A DNA stretch of 64,000 bases from Fen-1254 sp963778945 (GTDB lineage Bacteria; Bacteroidota; Ignavibacteria; UBA10030): assembly GCA_963778945.1 (NCBI GenBank), contig CAVZWL010000014.1:124001-188000 (forward strand). The letters run 5' to 3'. The number at the start of each line of letters is the position of its first letter. The first letter of the stretch is position 1. Both the position numbers and the translations under genes were made by a program. The notes under the pieces are model-generated. The model was not told the origin of the DNA, ran no database searches, and saw only the letters and a program-made list of their open reading frames with translations. Positions 1-8,448 of this stretch are shown piece after piece.

Positions 1-259
1 GCGGTGAATTTCCAAGATTAAATCCCTCGATCATTTTTCCGCTTCGCTCGCCGCCCCGAAGCGTCACTTCGCCGAACAGGCTTCCGGATATTTTCACGGC
101 AGACTCAATATTTGCTACCGGAATAATCTCCCTCGCACCCTGCGCTAGCGCAGCAATGGTAGTCGTGCTCGCCCGCAGAACATCGATAACGACGATGTTT
201 TTATCGCGGAGCTGCAATTCATCAAAATGATTTGCAGAAAAGCTGACATCTATTTTCAT
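1..259 (-). CDS. comB: 2-phosphosulfolactate phosphatase, N-terminal part (cut by window edge)
   Basis: The reading frame starts with ATG at 259 and runs off the left edge, giving 86 residues. The visible part begins MKIDVSFSANHFDEL and contains VIDVLRASTTTIAAL and RGGERSGKMIEGFNLGNSP, the hallmark segments of the ComB family, which removes phosphate from 2-phospho-3-sulfolactate in a Mg-dependent reaction. ComB serves coenzyme M synthesis in methanogens, but homologues are common in bacteria, where the physiological role is less clear. A GAGGGAG ribosome-binding site lies 7-8 bases upstream of the ATG. It sits 20 bp downstream of gcvT on the same strand, so cotranscription is plausible. Family assignment is firm; the active-site C-terminal half is not visible. 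Confidence 0.85.
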   Translation of the reverse strand, partial: MKIDVSFSANHFDELQLRDKNIVVIDVLRASTTTIAALAQGAREIIPVANIESAVKISGSLFGEVTLRGGERSGKMIEGFNLGNSP

Positions 260-279
260 GTGGTAACTCCCTCTGTTTC

Positions 280-1365
280 TTATTTTTTGAGAAAGGGGAT
301 CGCTGCAGTCATGACCGGAACATTACCTCCCCGAATCGATACAGCTAAATGTTCTTCGCCCTGCGGGACCGATGAATCGATATAACCCATGGCGATCCCT
401 TTTTGCAGAGAAGGAGAAAACGTGCCGCTTGTCACGGATCCGACTGGCGCCCCGTTCAACATAAAAGAATATCCATGGCGTGCGATCGTTTTGCCGGGAA
501 GGGTGCAGCCGATGAGCCTTCGCCTGACTCCTTCTTTCTTGATTTTCAATAATGCATTTTTCCCCAGGAAATCTTTTTTATTCAACTTCGTAATCCACCC
601 CAATCCCGCTTCCAGCGGATTTGTTGTCGCATCGATGTCGCTGCCGTATAAACAAAAACCCATTTCAAGTCTCAGCGTATCCCGTGCTCCGAGTCCGACC
701 GGCTGGATATTGTATTCCTTACCTGCAGCAAAAAGCGCATCCCAGACGGACCGTGCGTTTTCAGGATTCGCTCCGAAATACAATTCAAAACCAAGTTCGC
801 CGGTGTACCCTGTCCGCGAGATAATCATCGGAATTCCTGCAATCGCTCCTTCAAAGAAATGATAATACGAAATCAGGGAAAGGTCGACCCGTGTAAGCTT
901 CTGGAGCAGGAGAAGCGAATTCGGCCCTTGCACTGCGAGCAGCGCTGTTTCATCGCTCCGGTTCGTAAGGATAACACGCCCCGTTCGATGGCCGTTGAGC
1001 CACTCCCAATCCTTTGCAATATTTCCAGCGTTCACTACGAGCATATACTTTTCTTCTGTAATTTTATATACCAAAAGATCGTCGACGATTCCGCCGTCTT
1101 CATAACACAGAGCCGAGTAATGAATTCGTCCGGGAAAAAGTTTTGATACGTCATTGACAGTGACGCGCTGTAAAAATGCAAGCGCCTCCGGCCCCTCAAC
1201 AATGAATTCTCCCATATGGGAAACATCGAAGATACCTGCGGAATTCCGAACGGCCAGGTGTTCCTCAATAATTCCCGCGTATTGAACCGGCATCGCATAA
1301 CCCGCAAAGTCCGTTATTTTTGCGCCGAGCGCATTATGAATGTCAAAAAAAGGAGTATACTTCAA
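280..1365 (-). CDS. gcvT: Aminomethyltransferase, glycine cleavage system T protein
   Basis: T protein of the glycine cleavage complex. It transfers the methylene group of aminomethyl-lipoyl-H protein to tetrahydrofolate and releases ammonia. The product has about 361 residues, the normal length. Family motifs include ALGAKITDFAGYAMPVQY near the start, GLGARDTLRLEMGFCLYG in the folate-binding region and KGIAMGYID near the end. I prefer a TTG start at 1365: it matches the usual N-terminus (KYTPFFDIHNALG), has AGGGG 8 bases upstream and avoids a 25-bp overlap with talC, whereas an upstream ATG at 1392 lies inside talC. The gcvH and gcvP genes are not in the window. It probably shares a transcript with talC upstream and comB downstream. 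No glycine riboswitch was seen. Confidence 0.93.
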   Translation of the reverse strand: MKYTPFFDIHNALGAKITDFAGYAMPVQYAGIIEEHLAVRNSAGIFDVSHMGEFIVEGPEALAFLQRVTVNDVSKLFPGRIHYSALCYEDGGIVDDLLVYKITEEKYMLVVNAGNIAKDWEWLNGHRTGRVILTNRSDETALLAVQGPNSLLLLQKLTRVDLSLISYYHFFEGAIAGIPMIISRTGYTGELGFELYFGANPENARSVWDALFAAGKEYNIQPVGLGARDTLRLEMGFCLYGSDIDATTNPLEAGLGWITKLNKKDFLGKNALLKIKKEGVRRRLIGCTLPGKTIARHGYSFMLNGAPVGSVTSGTFSPSLQKGIAMGYIDSSVPQGEEHLAVSIRGGNVPVMTAAIPFLKK

Positions 1366-1367
1366 GA

Positions 1368-2015
1368 TTATTTCCCCTGCATTTTCTTCCAATCGGCAAG
1401 AAACCTTTCGATGCCGATATCAGTCAGCGGATGTTTGATCAGCTGATCGATTACTTTAAAAGGCATGGTACATACATCGGCCCCAAGCAGGGCGGCCTCG
1501 ATAACGTGAAGCGGATGTCGGACACTTGCCACAAGAATCTGCGTCCGAATCTGATAGTTATGGTAGATTGTTACGATTTGTTCGATCAGCTGCATACCTT
1601 CATGGCCGATATCGTCAAGGCGTCCTATGAACGGACTAATATACGTTGCACCGGCTTTTGCAGCCAAAAGGGCCTGCGGCGCTGAAAAGCAAAGCGTTAC
1701 GTTCGTCTTTATTTTTTCGCCGGAAAGCGTCTTCACCGCTTTCAGCCCTTCTTTGATAAGCGGAATTTTAACGACTATATTTTTGTGAATTTTTGCAAGA
1801 TCGTGCGCCTCTTTGATCATGCCTTTATAATCCATCGCGATGACTTCGGCGCTGATTGGTCCGTCGACGATTGAACAAATTTCCTTCAAGAGTGTGCGAA
1901 ACTCTTTTCCTTCTTTTGCTACGAGGCTGGGATTCGTCGTTACGCCGTCAAGGACTCCGAGGCTGGCCGCTTCTTTAATTTCATCTATATTTGCAGTATC
2001 GATAAAAAATTTCAT
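1368..2015 (-). CDS. talC: Transaldolase / fructose-6-phosphate aldolase family protein (TalC type)
   Basis: Small class I aldolase of 215 residues, the typical length of the short TalC/FSA subfamily. It acts in the cytoplasmic non-oxidative pentose phosphate pathway, forming a Schiff base with dihydroxyacetone units. The start MKFFIDTANIDEIKEA and GVLDGVTTNPSLVAKEG are diagnostic. The Schiff-base lysine is in NIVVKIPL near residue 83, and the central FSAPQALLAAKAGATYISPF segment is also typical. Sequence alone does not separate transaldolase from fructose-6-phosphate aldolase; most bacterial members outside enterics are transaldolases. The gene is 17 bp downstream of rng and 2 bp upstream of the preferred gcvT start, suggesting one transcript. 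Confidence 0.92.
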   Translation of the reverse strand: MKFFIDTANIDEIKEAASLGVLDGVTTNPSLVAKEGKEFRTLLKEICSIVDGPISAEVIAMDYKGMIKEAHDLAKIHKNIVVKIPLIKEGLKAVKTLSGEKIKTNVTLCFSAPQALLAAKAGATYISPFIGRLDDIGHEGMQLIEQIVTIYHNYQIRTQILVASVRHPLHVIEAALLGADVCTMPFKVIDQLIKHPLTDIGIERFLADWKKMQGK

Positions 2016-2032
2016 GCGAGAACTCCGATATA

Positions 2033-3676
2033 TTATTTGTACAAGTCCGTAATATCTTTTTGCTGGCGCGGAGAATAAAAATGGAATTCATCAGCCGGCA
2101 GCGACGGGTCTGTCTGCAGCTTAACTTTAACAAAAAATTTAATTTGAATTTTGGTCAGCCGGCTTATCGTTCCTTGTGACAAGAACTCCGCAATGGCCGG
2201 ATGAACACGCAGTTCCAGGCGCAGTTCATGCTTTTCCATTTTAAAACGACGTATCCAGCGCTCGATAAGATTGATCGTCGTCCCCTTCGATTGAACAACT
2301 CCTGCTCCGCCGCATGTAGGGCAAGGTTCGCTGAAACTCATATGAACGCTTTGACGAATACGCTGACGCGTAATCTGCATCAAGCCGAATTCTGTCAACG
2401 GTAAAATAGTGACTTTTGCACGGTCACGGCGCAATTCTTTTTTTACTTCGTCGTAGATTTTTTTGCGATTCCTGTCTTCCTCAAGATCGATAAAGTCAAT
2501 AATAATCAATCCGCCTATATCCCGGAGGCGCGTCTGCCTGCAGATTTCGCGCGCCGCTTCCAGGTCTGTCCGTAAAGAATTTTGTTCCTGTTCTTTTTTT
2601 GCTGCATAGCGCCCGCTGTTGACGTCGATGACTGTCATCGCTTCCGTTTTTTCAATAAACAAATAGCCGCCGCTTTTCAGCCATATTTTCTTACTGAACA
2701 GCGATTGAATATCTTTTTCAACGCCGTATTTATCGAATATGGGTTCTTTGCCTTTATAGTATTCGACCCGGTTGAGCATATCCGGAGAGACCCACTGCAC
2801 ATAGGCGCGTATCTCTTTGAACATTTTTTTCCCGTCGACAATCACGTGTTCCACTTCATCCTGAAATAAATCACGGATGACGCTCGATGTTGTATTCAGG
2901 TCTTTGTAGATGAGCGTCGGCGGCTTCTCGATCTTCACCGCCTTCTCGATGCCGGTCCAGGTTTTAATCAACTCATCTAAATCCTGTTTGAGCATTTCTT
3001 CGGATTTGCCTTCGGCAACAGTGCGGATAATAGCGCCGAATCCCTTCGGAAGCATGTCCCGGACTGCTTTTCGCAGGCGCCGCTTTTCCTTAAAATTGGA
3101 AACTTTTTTTGAAACGCCGACTTTGCCATCGAACGGAATGAGCACCAGAAGCCGGCCCGGCAAAGATATGGCAGATCGAACACGCACTCCCTTTTTGCCG
3201 ACCGGTTCTTTCGTAATCTGGACAAGGATATCCTGCCCTTTTTGAAGGTTCACCTCGTTCTGGTTTCGCGGGGGATAACGGTGATGCTGGCGTTTCTCCT
3301 CGACGGCCGCATCGGCCTGAACGGTGGAACCGCTTCGGCCGTCCGGCTGAGGCAATATCTCTGCCGGCGTTTTGAGCGGCTGCACAGGCGTAATTTTCGG
3401 CTCTTCATCCTCATCGTCGTCTTCTTCGAAGAGCGAATTGAGCTCTTCGATAGCTCCGATGTCGGAAAAATGAAGAAAAGCGTCCTGTTCATGCCCGATG
3501 TCGATAAAAGCGGCTCGAATACCGGGCATGACCTTGGCTACTCTTCCGAGATAAATATCGCCGACATTTCTGTCTTTACCGGGTACATCGACAAAAAGTT
3601 CTGCTAATTTCCCGTCTTCAAGAATAGCAATACGGTGTTCATTCGCTGTCGAGTTGATGATAATATCTTTTTTCAT
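2033..3676 (-). CDS. rng: Ribonuclease E/G family endoribonuclease
   Basis: Single-strand-specific endoribonuclease for rRNA 5' maturation and mRNA decay, 547 residues. The N-terminal S1 domain (about residues 35-165) has VGDIYLGRVAKVMPGIRAAF and is interrupted by a very acidic, low-complexity insert (EEDDDEDEEP, residues about 82-150). The catalytic core follows, with MTVIDVNSGRY and GGLIIIDFIDLEEDRNR carrying the Mg-binding aspartates. The zinc-link motif CPTCGGAG comes near residue 458. Length and the lack of a long C-terminal scaffold favour RNase G over RNase E. It is the first well-supported gene of a run with talC and gcvT. A possible small gene lies just upstream. Confidence 0.93.
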   Translation of the reverse strand: MKKDIIINSTANEHRIAILEDGKLAELFVDVPGKDRNVGDIYLGRVAKVMPGIRAAFIDIGHEQDAFLHFSDIGAIEELNSLFEEDDDEDEEPKITPVQPLKTPAEILPQPDGRSGSTVQADAAVEEKRQHHRYPPRNQNEVNLQKGQDILVQITKEPVGKKGVRVRSAISLPGRLLVLIPFDGKVGVSKKVSNFKEKRRLRKAVRDMLPKGFGAIIRTVAEGKSEEMLKQDLDELIKTWTGIEKAVKIEKPPTLIYKDLNTTSSVIRDLFQDEVEHVIVDGKKMFKEIRAYVQWVSPDMLNRVEYYKGKEPIFDKYGVEKDIQSLFSKKIWLKSGGYLFIEKTEAMTVIDVNSGRYAAKKEQEQNSLRTDLEAAREICRQTRLRDIGGLIIIDFIDLEEDRNRKKIYDEVKKELRRDRAKVTILPLTEFGLMQITRQRIRQSVHMSFSEPCPTCGGAGVVQSKGTTINLIERWIRRFKMEKHELRLELRVHPAIAEFLSQGTISRLTKIQIKFFVKVKLQTDPSLPADEFHFYSPRQQKDITDLYK

Positions 3677-3715
3677 AGCGGTTTCTTTTCCATCTCATCA
3701 ATTGAATGATGTTGA

Positions 3716-3899
3716 TCACACACAGATTTTCTCGACGAAGTGGAAATGTTCCGTACGAACAAGATATCCCTTGACGGACACATACTCGTTGTTGTGCTTT
3801 TCCGCATCGACTGAAAGGTTGCTCCCGTGCTCCGGAAAATTTTTCCGCGAGTACAAAAGCAGATACTGTGAGGATATGTATGATTATGAATTGAATCAT
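3716..3899 (-). CDS. Possible small secreted or membrane protein, apparently frameshifted
   Basis: Weakly supported. An ATG at 3899 is preceded by GGAG with good spacing and opens a hydrophobic N-terminus (MIQFIIIHILTVSAFVLA) that looks like a signal peptide or anchor. That frame then loses coding character, while another frame picks up codon usage like the neighbours (ending YVSVKGYLVRTEHFHFVEKI-CV) and stops at 3716, 39 bp before rng. One indel near 3850 would join the two into a protein of about 60 residues. I do not recognise the family. It could also be non-coding leader sequence of rng. Confidence 0.3.
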
Positions 3900-4076
3900 G
3901 AATTATCTCCATATAGTGCCGGCAATTTTGCCGTTACACCTGCCCGTTTGACCGCGTCAACAGTCGACGTTGCAGTATCGTCGCGTTGTCGCAGCGCTGG
4001 CAGGCCCGCCCAAGGCGAGCAAGCCCTATGGAGAAGGCATTTACACTTAAAAGAACAAAGATTATTAAAGAAAAGA

Positions 4077-4173
4077 GGTCAAGCTCCCCTGCGTCACACA
4101 AAACTTCTGCCGACCGTTGCTTCCTTCCGGACCTGGCGGGGTTGAGCATTATTCTGTTGCGCAGGACTTGACC
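4077..4173 (-). ncRNA. ffs: Signal recognition particle RNA, small bacterial type (4.5S-like)
   Basis: On the minus strand the segment carries the universally conserved SRP helix 8 core GGTCCGGAAGGAAGCA, flanked by complementary arms. The ends pair (GGTCAAG at one end with CTTGACC at the other), giving a hairpin RNA of about 97 nt. It binds Ffh and directs nascent membrane proteins to FtsY. A T-rich stretch (CTCTTTTCTTT) follows the 3' end on the minus strand and may terminate transcription. The tRNA-Ala gene lies upstream on the same strand. Confidence 0.93.
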
Positions 4174-4343
4174 CCAATATTACATTACAAATTACCTGAA
4201 AATTGAATATAGACCATTTATTACACACAGTTTTTGCTGGAAATTCCAAACTTCCCGGCGATTTTTTCAAAAATTGCAAATTTTTTCAAATCGAAACTCG
4301 TAAATGCATCTACATCTGAAATCTGCCATTTAAAAATTTTACG

Positions 4344-4416
4344 TGGAGCTGATCAGGATCGAACTGACGACCTCTTCGTTGCGAACGAAGCGCTCTCCCA
4401 ACTGAGCTACAGCCCC
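4344..4416 (-). tRNA. tRNA-Ala (anticodon CGC)
   Basis: A complete 73-nt cloverleaf on the minus strand. The acceptor arms GGGGCTG and CAGCTCC pair with one G-U, the D-stem is GCTC/GAGC, the anticodon stem CTTCG/CGAAG closes loop TTCGCAA, and the T-loop TTCGATC closes on a GTCAG/CTGAT stem. The anticodon is CGC, reading GCG alanine codons. The discriminator is A and the CCA end is not encoded. The segment between this gene and the SRP RNA (4174-4343) shows nothing recognisable. Confidence 0.95.
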
Positions 4417-4520
4417 AATACCTCATATTCTTATTTAGAAAGTACGTATTAAGTTCAACAAAAACAATGATTGATTCTCGTTTTGTTTTTCGCTATGCTT
4501 AAATTTAGGCATACATTGTA

Positions 4521-5297
4521 ATGAAAGCAGAAAAAAAAACATACACATTCGACGATTTTTTAGACATTGTCCGACGGCTGCGCAAGGAATGTCCGTGGGA
4601 TCGAGAACAAACACATTCTTCAATCCGCCACGGCCTTCTTGAAGAAACGTATGAATTCATCGAATCCATAGATCAGAACAACTTTGAGGAGATGAAAAAG
4701 GAGCTTGGCGATATTTTACTTCATATCGTACTCCATTCGATTATGGCGGAAGAGACGCATTCCTTCCGATTTGAGGATGTTGTCCAGTCGATAGCGGAAA
4801 AGATGGTCCGGAGACATCCTCATGTTTTCGGTTCTGGAGAAGCGAAAACCGCAGAAGAAGTTATGCAAAAATGGGAACATCTCAAGTTGGACGAAGGCAG
4901 GTCATCCGTTTTAGAAGGCGTTCCAAGCGATATGCCGGCATTGCTCCGTGCACAGCGCATACAGGAAAAGGCCTCAAAGGTCGGATTCGATTGGAAAACA
5001 CGCCGGGAAGTCTGGGAAAAGGTAAATGAAGAGATTCGCGAGCTCCTGGAAGCCCAGGAAAGCGGAATTCAAAAAAATATAGAAGACGAATTCGGCGATA
5101 TTCTTTTTTCGCTGGTCAACTATGCGCGATTTATAAACCTTAATGCGGAACTTGCTCTGCGCAGTGCTGTAGAAAAATTCATCAAACGATTTCACCGTGT
5201 TGAAGCCGAATTAAAGCGTCAGGGTAAACCAATCGGATCGGTGCCTCTTGAGACGATGGATGAGCTCTGGAACATTTCAAAAGAACCTGGAATGTAA
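4521..5297 (+). CDS. mazG: Nucleoside triphosphate pyrophosphohydrolase MazG
   Basis: All-alpha NTP pyrophosphatase of 258 residues that hydrolyses (d)NTPs to monophosphates and pyrophosphate, cleaning the nucleotide pool. Two tandem MazG domains are visible. The first has CPWDREQTH, then HGLLEETYEFIES and KKELGDILLHIVLHS, which form the EExxE...ExxD metal site. The second has NEEIRELLEAQ and EDEFGDILFSLVNYAR. The length equals the two-domain E. coli-type enzyme. It stands alone on the plus strand and converges with phoH only 5 bp away, so the two stop codons nearly touch. No strong ribosome-binding site was seen upstream. Confidence 0.93.
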   Translation: MKAEKKTYTFDDFLDIVRRLRKECPWDREQTHSSIRHGLLEETYEFIESIDQNNFEEMKKELGDILLHIVLHSIMAEETHSFRFEDVVQSIAEKMVRRHPHVFGSGEAKTAEEVMQKWEHLKLDEGRSSVLEGVPSDMPALLRAQRIQEKASKVGFDWKTRREVWEKVNEEIRELLEAQESGIQKNIEDEFGDILFSLVNYARFINLNAELALRSAVEKFIKRFHRVEAELKRQGKPIGSVPLETMDELWNISKEPGM

Positions 5298-5302
5298 AGG
5301 AC

Positions 5303-6313
5303 TCAACCGTTCGGCCTTGTTCCTGCCCCGGTATCTGCATGATATTTGTCGTATGCCTCGATAATATCTTTCACCAAACGGTGACGAACGACGTCGTTTT
5401 TATCGAAATAGACAAATGCAACACCCTGAACAGATTTGAGAACTTCCCGTATCTGAACCAATCCCGATGTCGATTTTGACGGCAAATCGATCTGCGTAAT
5501 ATCGCCGGTAATAATGGCGCGAGAACTTGCACCGAGACGTGTCAGAAACATTTTCATCTGCATTGCCGTTGCATTCTGCGCTTCATCGAGAATTACGAAA
5601 GAATTATGTAGCGTACGTCCGCGCATATATGCAAGCGGAACAATTTCAACGATTTTTTTCTCGATGTAGCTGCGCAGTTTATCCGCCGTCAGCATATCTT
5701 CCAATGCGTCATATAATGGACGAAGGTAAGGATCTATCTTTTCCCGAAAATCGCCGGGCAGAAATCCGAGACTCTCCCCTGCTTCGACCGCCGGCCTTGC
5801 AAGAATGATTCTCGTGACATCTCTATTCTTCAATGCAGCGACTGCCATAGCAACCGCAAGATATGTTTTACCGGTTCCTGCCGGACCGATAGCAAAGACA
5901 ATGTCGTTTTTTCGAATCTGTTGAACATAGTGCCTTTGTCCGGGTGTCCGGGCTTTTACGATTCCCGATTTTGTGTAAAGGAGCGCACTATCGGCGTCAT
6001 CCGTCATACTTTCCGGAGTCATTTCGGCCGAAGTTCCGTTCATCGCGACCAAATCGATGACCGTTTCAATATCCGTCGTACTTAAATTCCCGTTCTTATT
6101 GAGGATGTATATCAACTCGTTAAATATTTTTTCCAGTTGTATGACTTCCGAGTTCGATCCGCGGATGGTCAGCATTTCGCCTCGCGCAGAGATCGTTGCG
6201 CTGAACCTGTCTTCAATCATCTGGAGATGGGCGTCATTAAATCCAAGGAGCTGGACGGAATCGATGCCTGCAAGGGGAATTTTTTTTTCAATCAAGAGTA
6301 TATCAATCCTCAT
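5303..6313 (-). CDS. phoH: PhoH-like P-loop ATPase/helicase
   Basis: Cytoplasmic PhoH family protein of 336 residues. The Walker A motif is GPAGTGKTYLAVAMAV (about residue 142) and Walker B is FVILDEAQNAT. The ARPAVEAGESLGFLPGD segment and the TRLGASSRAIITGD sensor region are family hallmarks. The first ~110 residues contain the small RNA-binding-like domain usual for PhoH-like proteins encoded near ybeY in many bacteria; ybeY is not here. PhoH proteins are linked to RNA metabolism and stress, but the precise function is uncertain. A strong hairpin separates it from the LysM gene upstream. Confidence 0.92.
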   Translation of the reverse strand: MRIDILLIEKKIPLAGIDSVQLLGFNDAHLQMIEDRFSATISARGEMLTIRGSNSEVIQLEKIFNELIYILNKNGNLSTTDIETVIDLVAMNGTSAEMTPESMTDDADSALLYTKSGIVKARTPGQRHYVQQIRKNDIVFAIGPAGTGKTYLAVAMAVAALKNRDVTRIILARPAVEAGESLGFLPGDFREKIDPYLRPLYDALEDMLTADKLRSYIEKKIVEIVPLAYMRGRTLHNSFVILDEAQNATAMQMKMFLTRLGASSRAIITGDITQIDLPSKSTSGLVQIREVLKSVQGVAFVYFDKNDVVRHRLVKDIIEAYDKYHADTGAGTRPNG

Positions 6314-6316
6314 TAA

Positions 6317-6353
6317 AAAAAAACGCCCTCCGATGAATTTTCATCGTGAGGGC
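6317..6353 (-). terminator. Rho-independent terminator after the LysM gene
   Basis: A hairpin with arms GCCCTC-GATGA and TCATC-GAGGGC (6325-6353) is followed on the minus strand by a run of at least eight T. It lies between the stop of the LysM gene and the start of phoH, so it should end the lipoprotein/LysM transcript. There is also a T-run on the plus strand side. Confidence 0.8.
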
Positions 6354-6396
6354 ATTTTTTCCAAAATAGACTGCTGTAAACGTTGTTGATTTTTCC

Positions 6397-7167
6397 TTAC
6401 GGTTTTGCAGCCGGCGCTGTTGCAACAGAATTCTTCTTTGCCCAGTACCTCTTTAATGCTGATTTTTCTGCTTTTGTTAAATCCGCCTTCTGTGGAATCT
6501 TCAGAACCTGACCCTTGTGAATCACATCCGGATTTTTTATTTGATCTCTGTTTCCCTGCCAGATTTTCGGCCACAGGAATGCATTATCATATATTTTCGG
6601 TTTTTTCGCGATATTCCATAAGCAATCGCGGTCCTTTGCCCATGTTCCGACTTTATAAGTCTGAACTGCTTGACCCGATGCAATGACCTGTTCCAAAGAT
6701 TTTTTCAATGCATCCAGACGCGCCTGTAATTCATTCAGCTTTTCTTCATTTTTCTTGATGGCGCTCAGCGGATTTTGTTTTTCCGCATTGATCCATGCCT
6801 GCACGCTGTCGAGTTCTGCGCGACGGGCATAAAGGTCTTGATTCGAAAGCCGGGATAATTCACTCAATTTCGAATCGATATTATCTGAAAGCGCCTTAAA
6901 AGGCGTTTCCTGCTGGCCTTGCAATGCCGCAAATTCGTCCTGGCATTGCTTTAAAGCAGCATCTTTTTCTGCATCTTGCTTCCTGAGATCAGCAACTTCC
7001 TTCTGAAGTCCGTCGTATGTGTTCTTCAGATCGTTGCGCTTTGCAGTCAATTCCGTAACTTGTTTTTGCCACTGTTCTTTTGTCATTTCCTGTTGTTGAG
7101 CAGAAAGGACAGAAGTTCCTACAGCCAAAACAAGAGCAACTGTAATAATTATTTTTATCGTGTTCAT
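6397..7167 (-). CDS. Secreted coiled-coil protein with C-terminal LysM-like domain
   Basis: 256 residues. A signal peptide is clear (MNTIKIIITVALVLAVGTSV followed by LSA, cleavage before QQQE). Residues ~25-185 are charged and heptad-like, consistent with a long coiled coil. The C-terminal ~60 residues (KVGTWAKDRDCLWNIAKKP, then WPKIWQGNRDQI and HKGQVLKIP) form a LysM-type peptidoglycan-binding domain. The protein is likely periplasmic and attached to the cell wall, perhaps spanning towards the outer membrane. It lies 25 bp downstream of a small lipoprotein gene that shares its coiled-coil style, so the two may act together in envelope structure. The domain call is solid; the function is inferred. 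Confidence 0.82.
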   Translation of the reverse strand: MNTIKIIITVALVLAVGTSVLSAQQQEMTKEQWQKQVTELTAKRNDLKNTYDGLQKEVADLRKQDAEKDAALKQCQDEFAALQGQQETPFKALSDNIDSKLSELSRLSNQDLYARRAELDSVQAWINAEKQNPLSAIKKNEEKLNELQARLDALKKSLEQVIASGQAVQTYKVGTWAKDRDCLWNIAKKPKIYDNAFLWPKIWQGNRDQIKNPDVIHKGQVLKIPQKADLTKAEKSALKRYWAKKNSVATAPAAKP

Positions 7168-7192
7168 TGTTTTCTTCTCCTTAGTCCTTTAC

Positions 7193-7456
7193 TCAATGCA
7201 TGCTTTTAATGCGAGCCTGCAATGCGTCTTTATCCTGCGCACATTGAGTTAACTGTGCGTTTTTCTCTGCAATAGTACGCTGCAGAGCGGCCTTTTGACC
7301 TTCCGCATCGGAAATTGATTTTTCGAGAGAGGTGACTTCCGCTTTTAAATCATTCAGCTGTTTCATCTCCTCATCAGAAGGTTTATTACTGCAGCCCGTA
7401 AAACTTCCGGCCAATAATCCGCAGCCGATAAGAATGAGGCCAACGCTTTTTTTCAT
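7193..7456 (-). CDS. Small coiled-coil lipoprotein (Lpp-like)
   Basis: 87 residues starting MKKSVGLILIGCGLLAGSF, with a lipobox ending in TGC at about residue 21, so the mature protein is probably lipid-anchored. The rest (DEEMKQLNDLKAEVTSLEKS onward) is a continuous heptad-pattern helix. I chose the start at 7456 because GAGGAG lies 7 bases upstream and it gives a standard lipoprotein signal. The frame extends further upstream but without signal features. By analogy with Braun-type lipoproteins it may tether the outer membrane or partner the LysM protein encoded next, but no homologous family is recognised with certainty. Confidence 0.75.
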   Translation of the reverse strand: MKKSVGLILIGCGLLAGSFTGCSNKPSDEEMKQLNDLKAEVTSLEKSISDAEGQKAALQRTIAEKNAQLTQCAQDKDALQARIKSMH

Positions 7457-7566
7457 GTTAATTCTCCTCAGCATAGAGTGCTTCCAGTTCAACAAACTGT
7501 TCAGATAATAACCATTAATGAATAAAAAGTCAAGTGGAAAAAACCGCCTTCTTTTTGCAAAAATAA

Positions 7567-8274
7567 TCACAAAAGGTTTCTCTCTGCAAAACTTGTAAGC
7601 GCGTGGTCTCCTGCAAGAATGACATGATCATGGACTTTAATGCCAAGAATTTCCCCGGACTGAACCAGCTGGCGTGTAATGGAGATATCTTCCTGACTCG
7701 GTTCAGGATTCCCGCTCGGATGATTGTGAACAAAAATAACGGCGGCTGAATGCTGAACGAGCGCTTCGGCAAAACATTCCCGTGGATGGACGAGCGAAGA
7801 GTTGAGTATTCCTACACTTACGCACTTTTTCGAAATCAGCCTGTTCCCTGCATTGAGGTGAAGCACCCAAAATTCTTCGTGTGTCAATGCATGCAAATGA
7901 CGCATCATTATGTGCAGAACATCCTGGGGAGATTCAATACGTATGCGGTTTGCCGAAGCGCTGCTGGATATCCTGCGCCCTATTTCGAATGCGGCAAGCA
8001 ATGCGGCCGCTTTGCTTTTTCCGATGCCGAGGGCAAAATACTGCGCAACGGACAAACCGGCAAGATCGCTTAGAGATCGCTCTTCGGAAAGCAGTTTTTT
8101 TGACAAATCTATAGCTGTCGATCCGCGAACACCTGTGCGAATAAGAATTGCCAGAAGTTCAGTCTCTGTTAAAACGGATGCGCCCTGCGAAATAAGTTTT
8201 TCTCTCGGCCGATCCTCGATAGGCCATTCTTTGATAGTCGTATGATAAAACGTCGGTTCTGAAACCTTCTTCAT
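7567..8274 (-). CDS. radC: RadC/JAB-domain protein (DNA repair-associated)
   Basis: About 235 residues. The N-terminal UPF0758 helix-hairpin-helix region (PREKLISQGASVLTETELLAIL) is followed by the JAMM metal motif FVHNHPSGNPEPSQEDISIT, with HxHPSG and a downstream Asp. The family is named for a historic DNA-repair link, but its biochemical role is unresolved. I start at the ATG at 8274 because a G-rich Shine-Dalgarno stretch lies just upstream; a GTG at 8280 is also possible. The intergenic region upstream is filled with heptamer repeats. Confidence 0.9.
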   Translation of the reverse strand: MKKVSEPTFYHTTIKEWPIEDRPREKLISQGASVLTETELLAILIRTGVRGSTAIDLSKKLLSEERSLSDLAGLSVAQYFALGIGKSKAAALLAAFEIGRRISSSASANRIRIESPQDVLHIMMRHLHALTHEEFWVLHLNAGNRLISKKCVSVGILNSSLVHPRECFAEALVQHSAAVIFVHNHPSGNPEPSQEDISITRQLVQSGEILGIKVHDHVILAGDHALTSFAERNLL

Positions 8275-8287
8275 GTACACCCCCCCT

Positions 8288-8445
8288 CAGATTTAAGATT
8301 GCAGATTTAAGATTGCAGATTTAAGATTTCAGATTTAAGATTACAGACTTCAGACTTCAGATTTCAGACTTCAGATTTCAGACTTCAGATTTCAGACTTC
8401 AGATTTCAGATAATTCTATCTTCTGTCTCCTGTATTCTGCTTTTC
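8288..8445. repeat. Degenerate 7-bp tandem repeat array
   Basis: Nearly the whole gap between radC and the next gene consists of 7-base units such as CAGATTT, AAGATTG and CAGACTT. The array ends in a decayed part with units such as TTCTATC and TTCTGTC. About 22 units can be counted. There are no spacers, so this is not a CRISPR. Similar heptamer arrays with different units occur elsewhere in the window. Confidence 0.9.
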
Positions 8446-8448
8446 ATC

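Noticed and set aside
389..862. Plus-strand open frame opposite gcvT
   Set aside because: It is the antisense of a strongly supported gene and has no ribosome-binding site or family features.
8288..8445. CRISPR array
   Set aside because: Units are only 7 bp, contiguous and without spacers; no cas genes are in the window.
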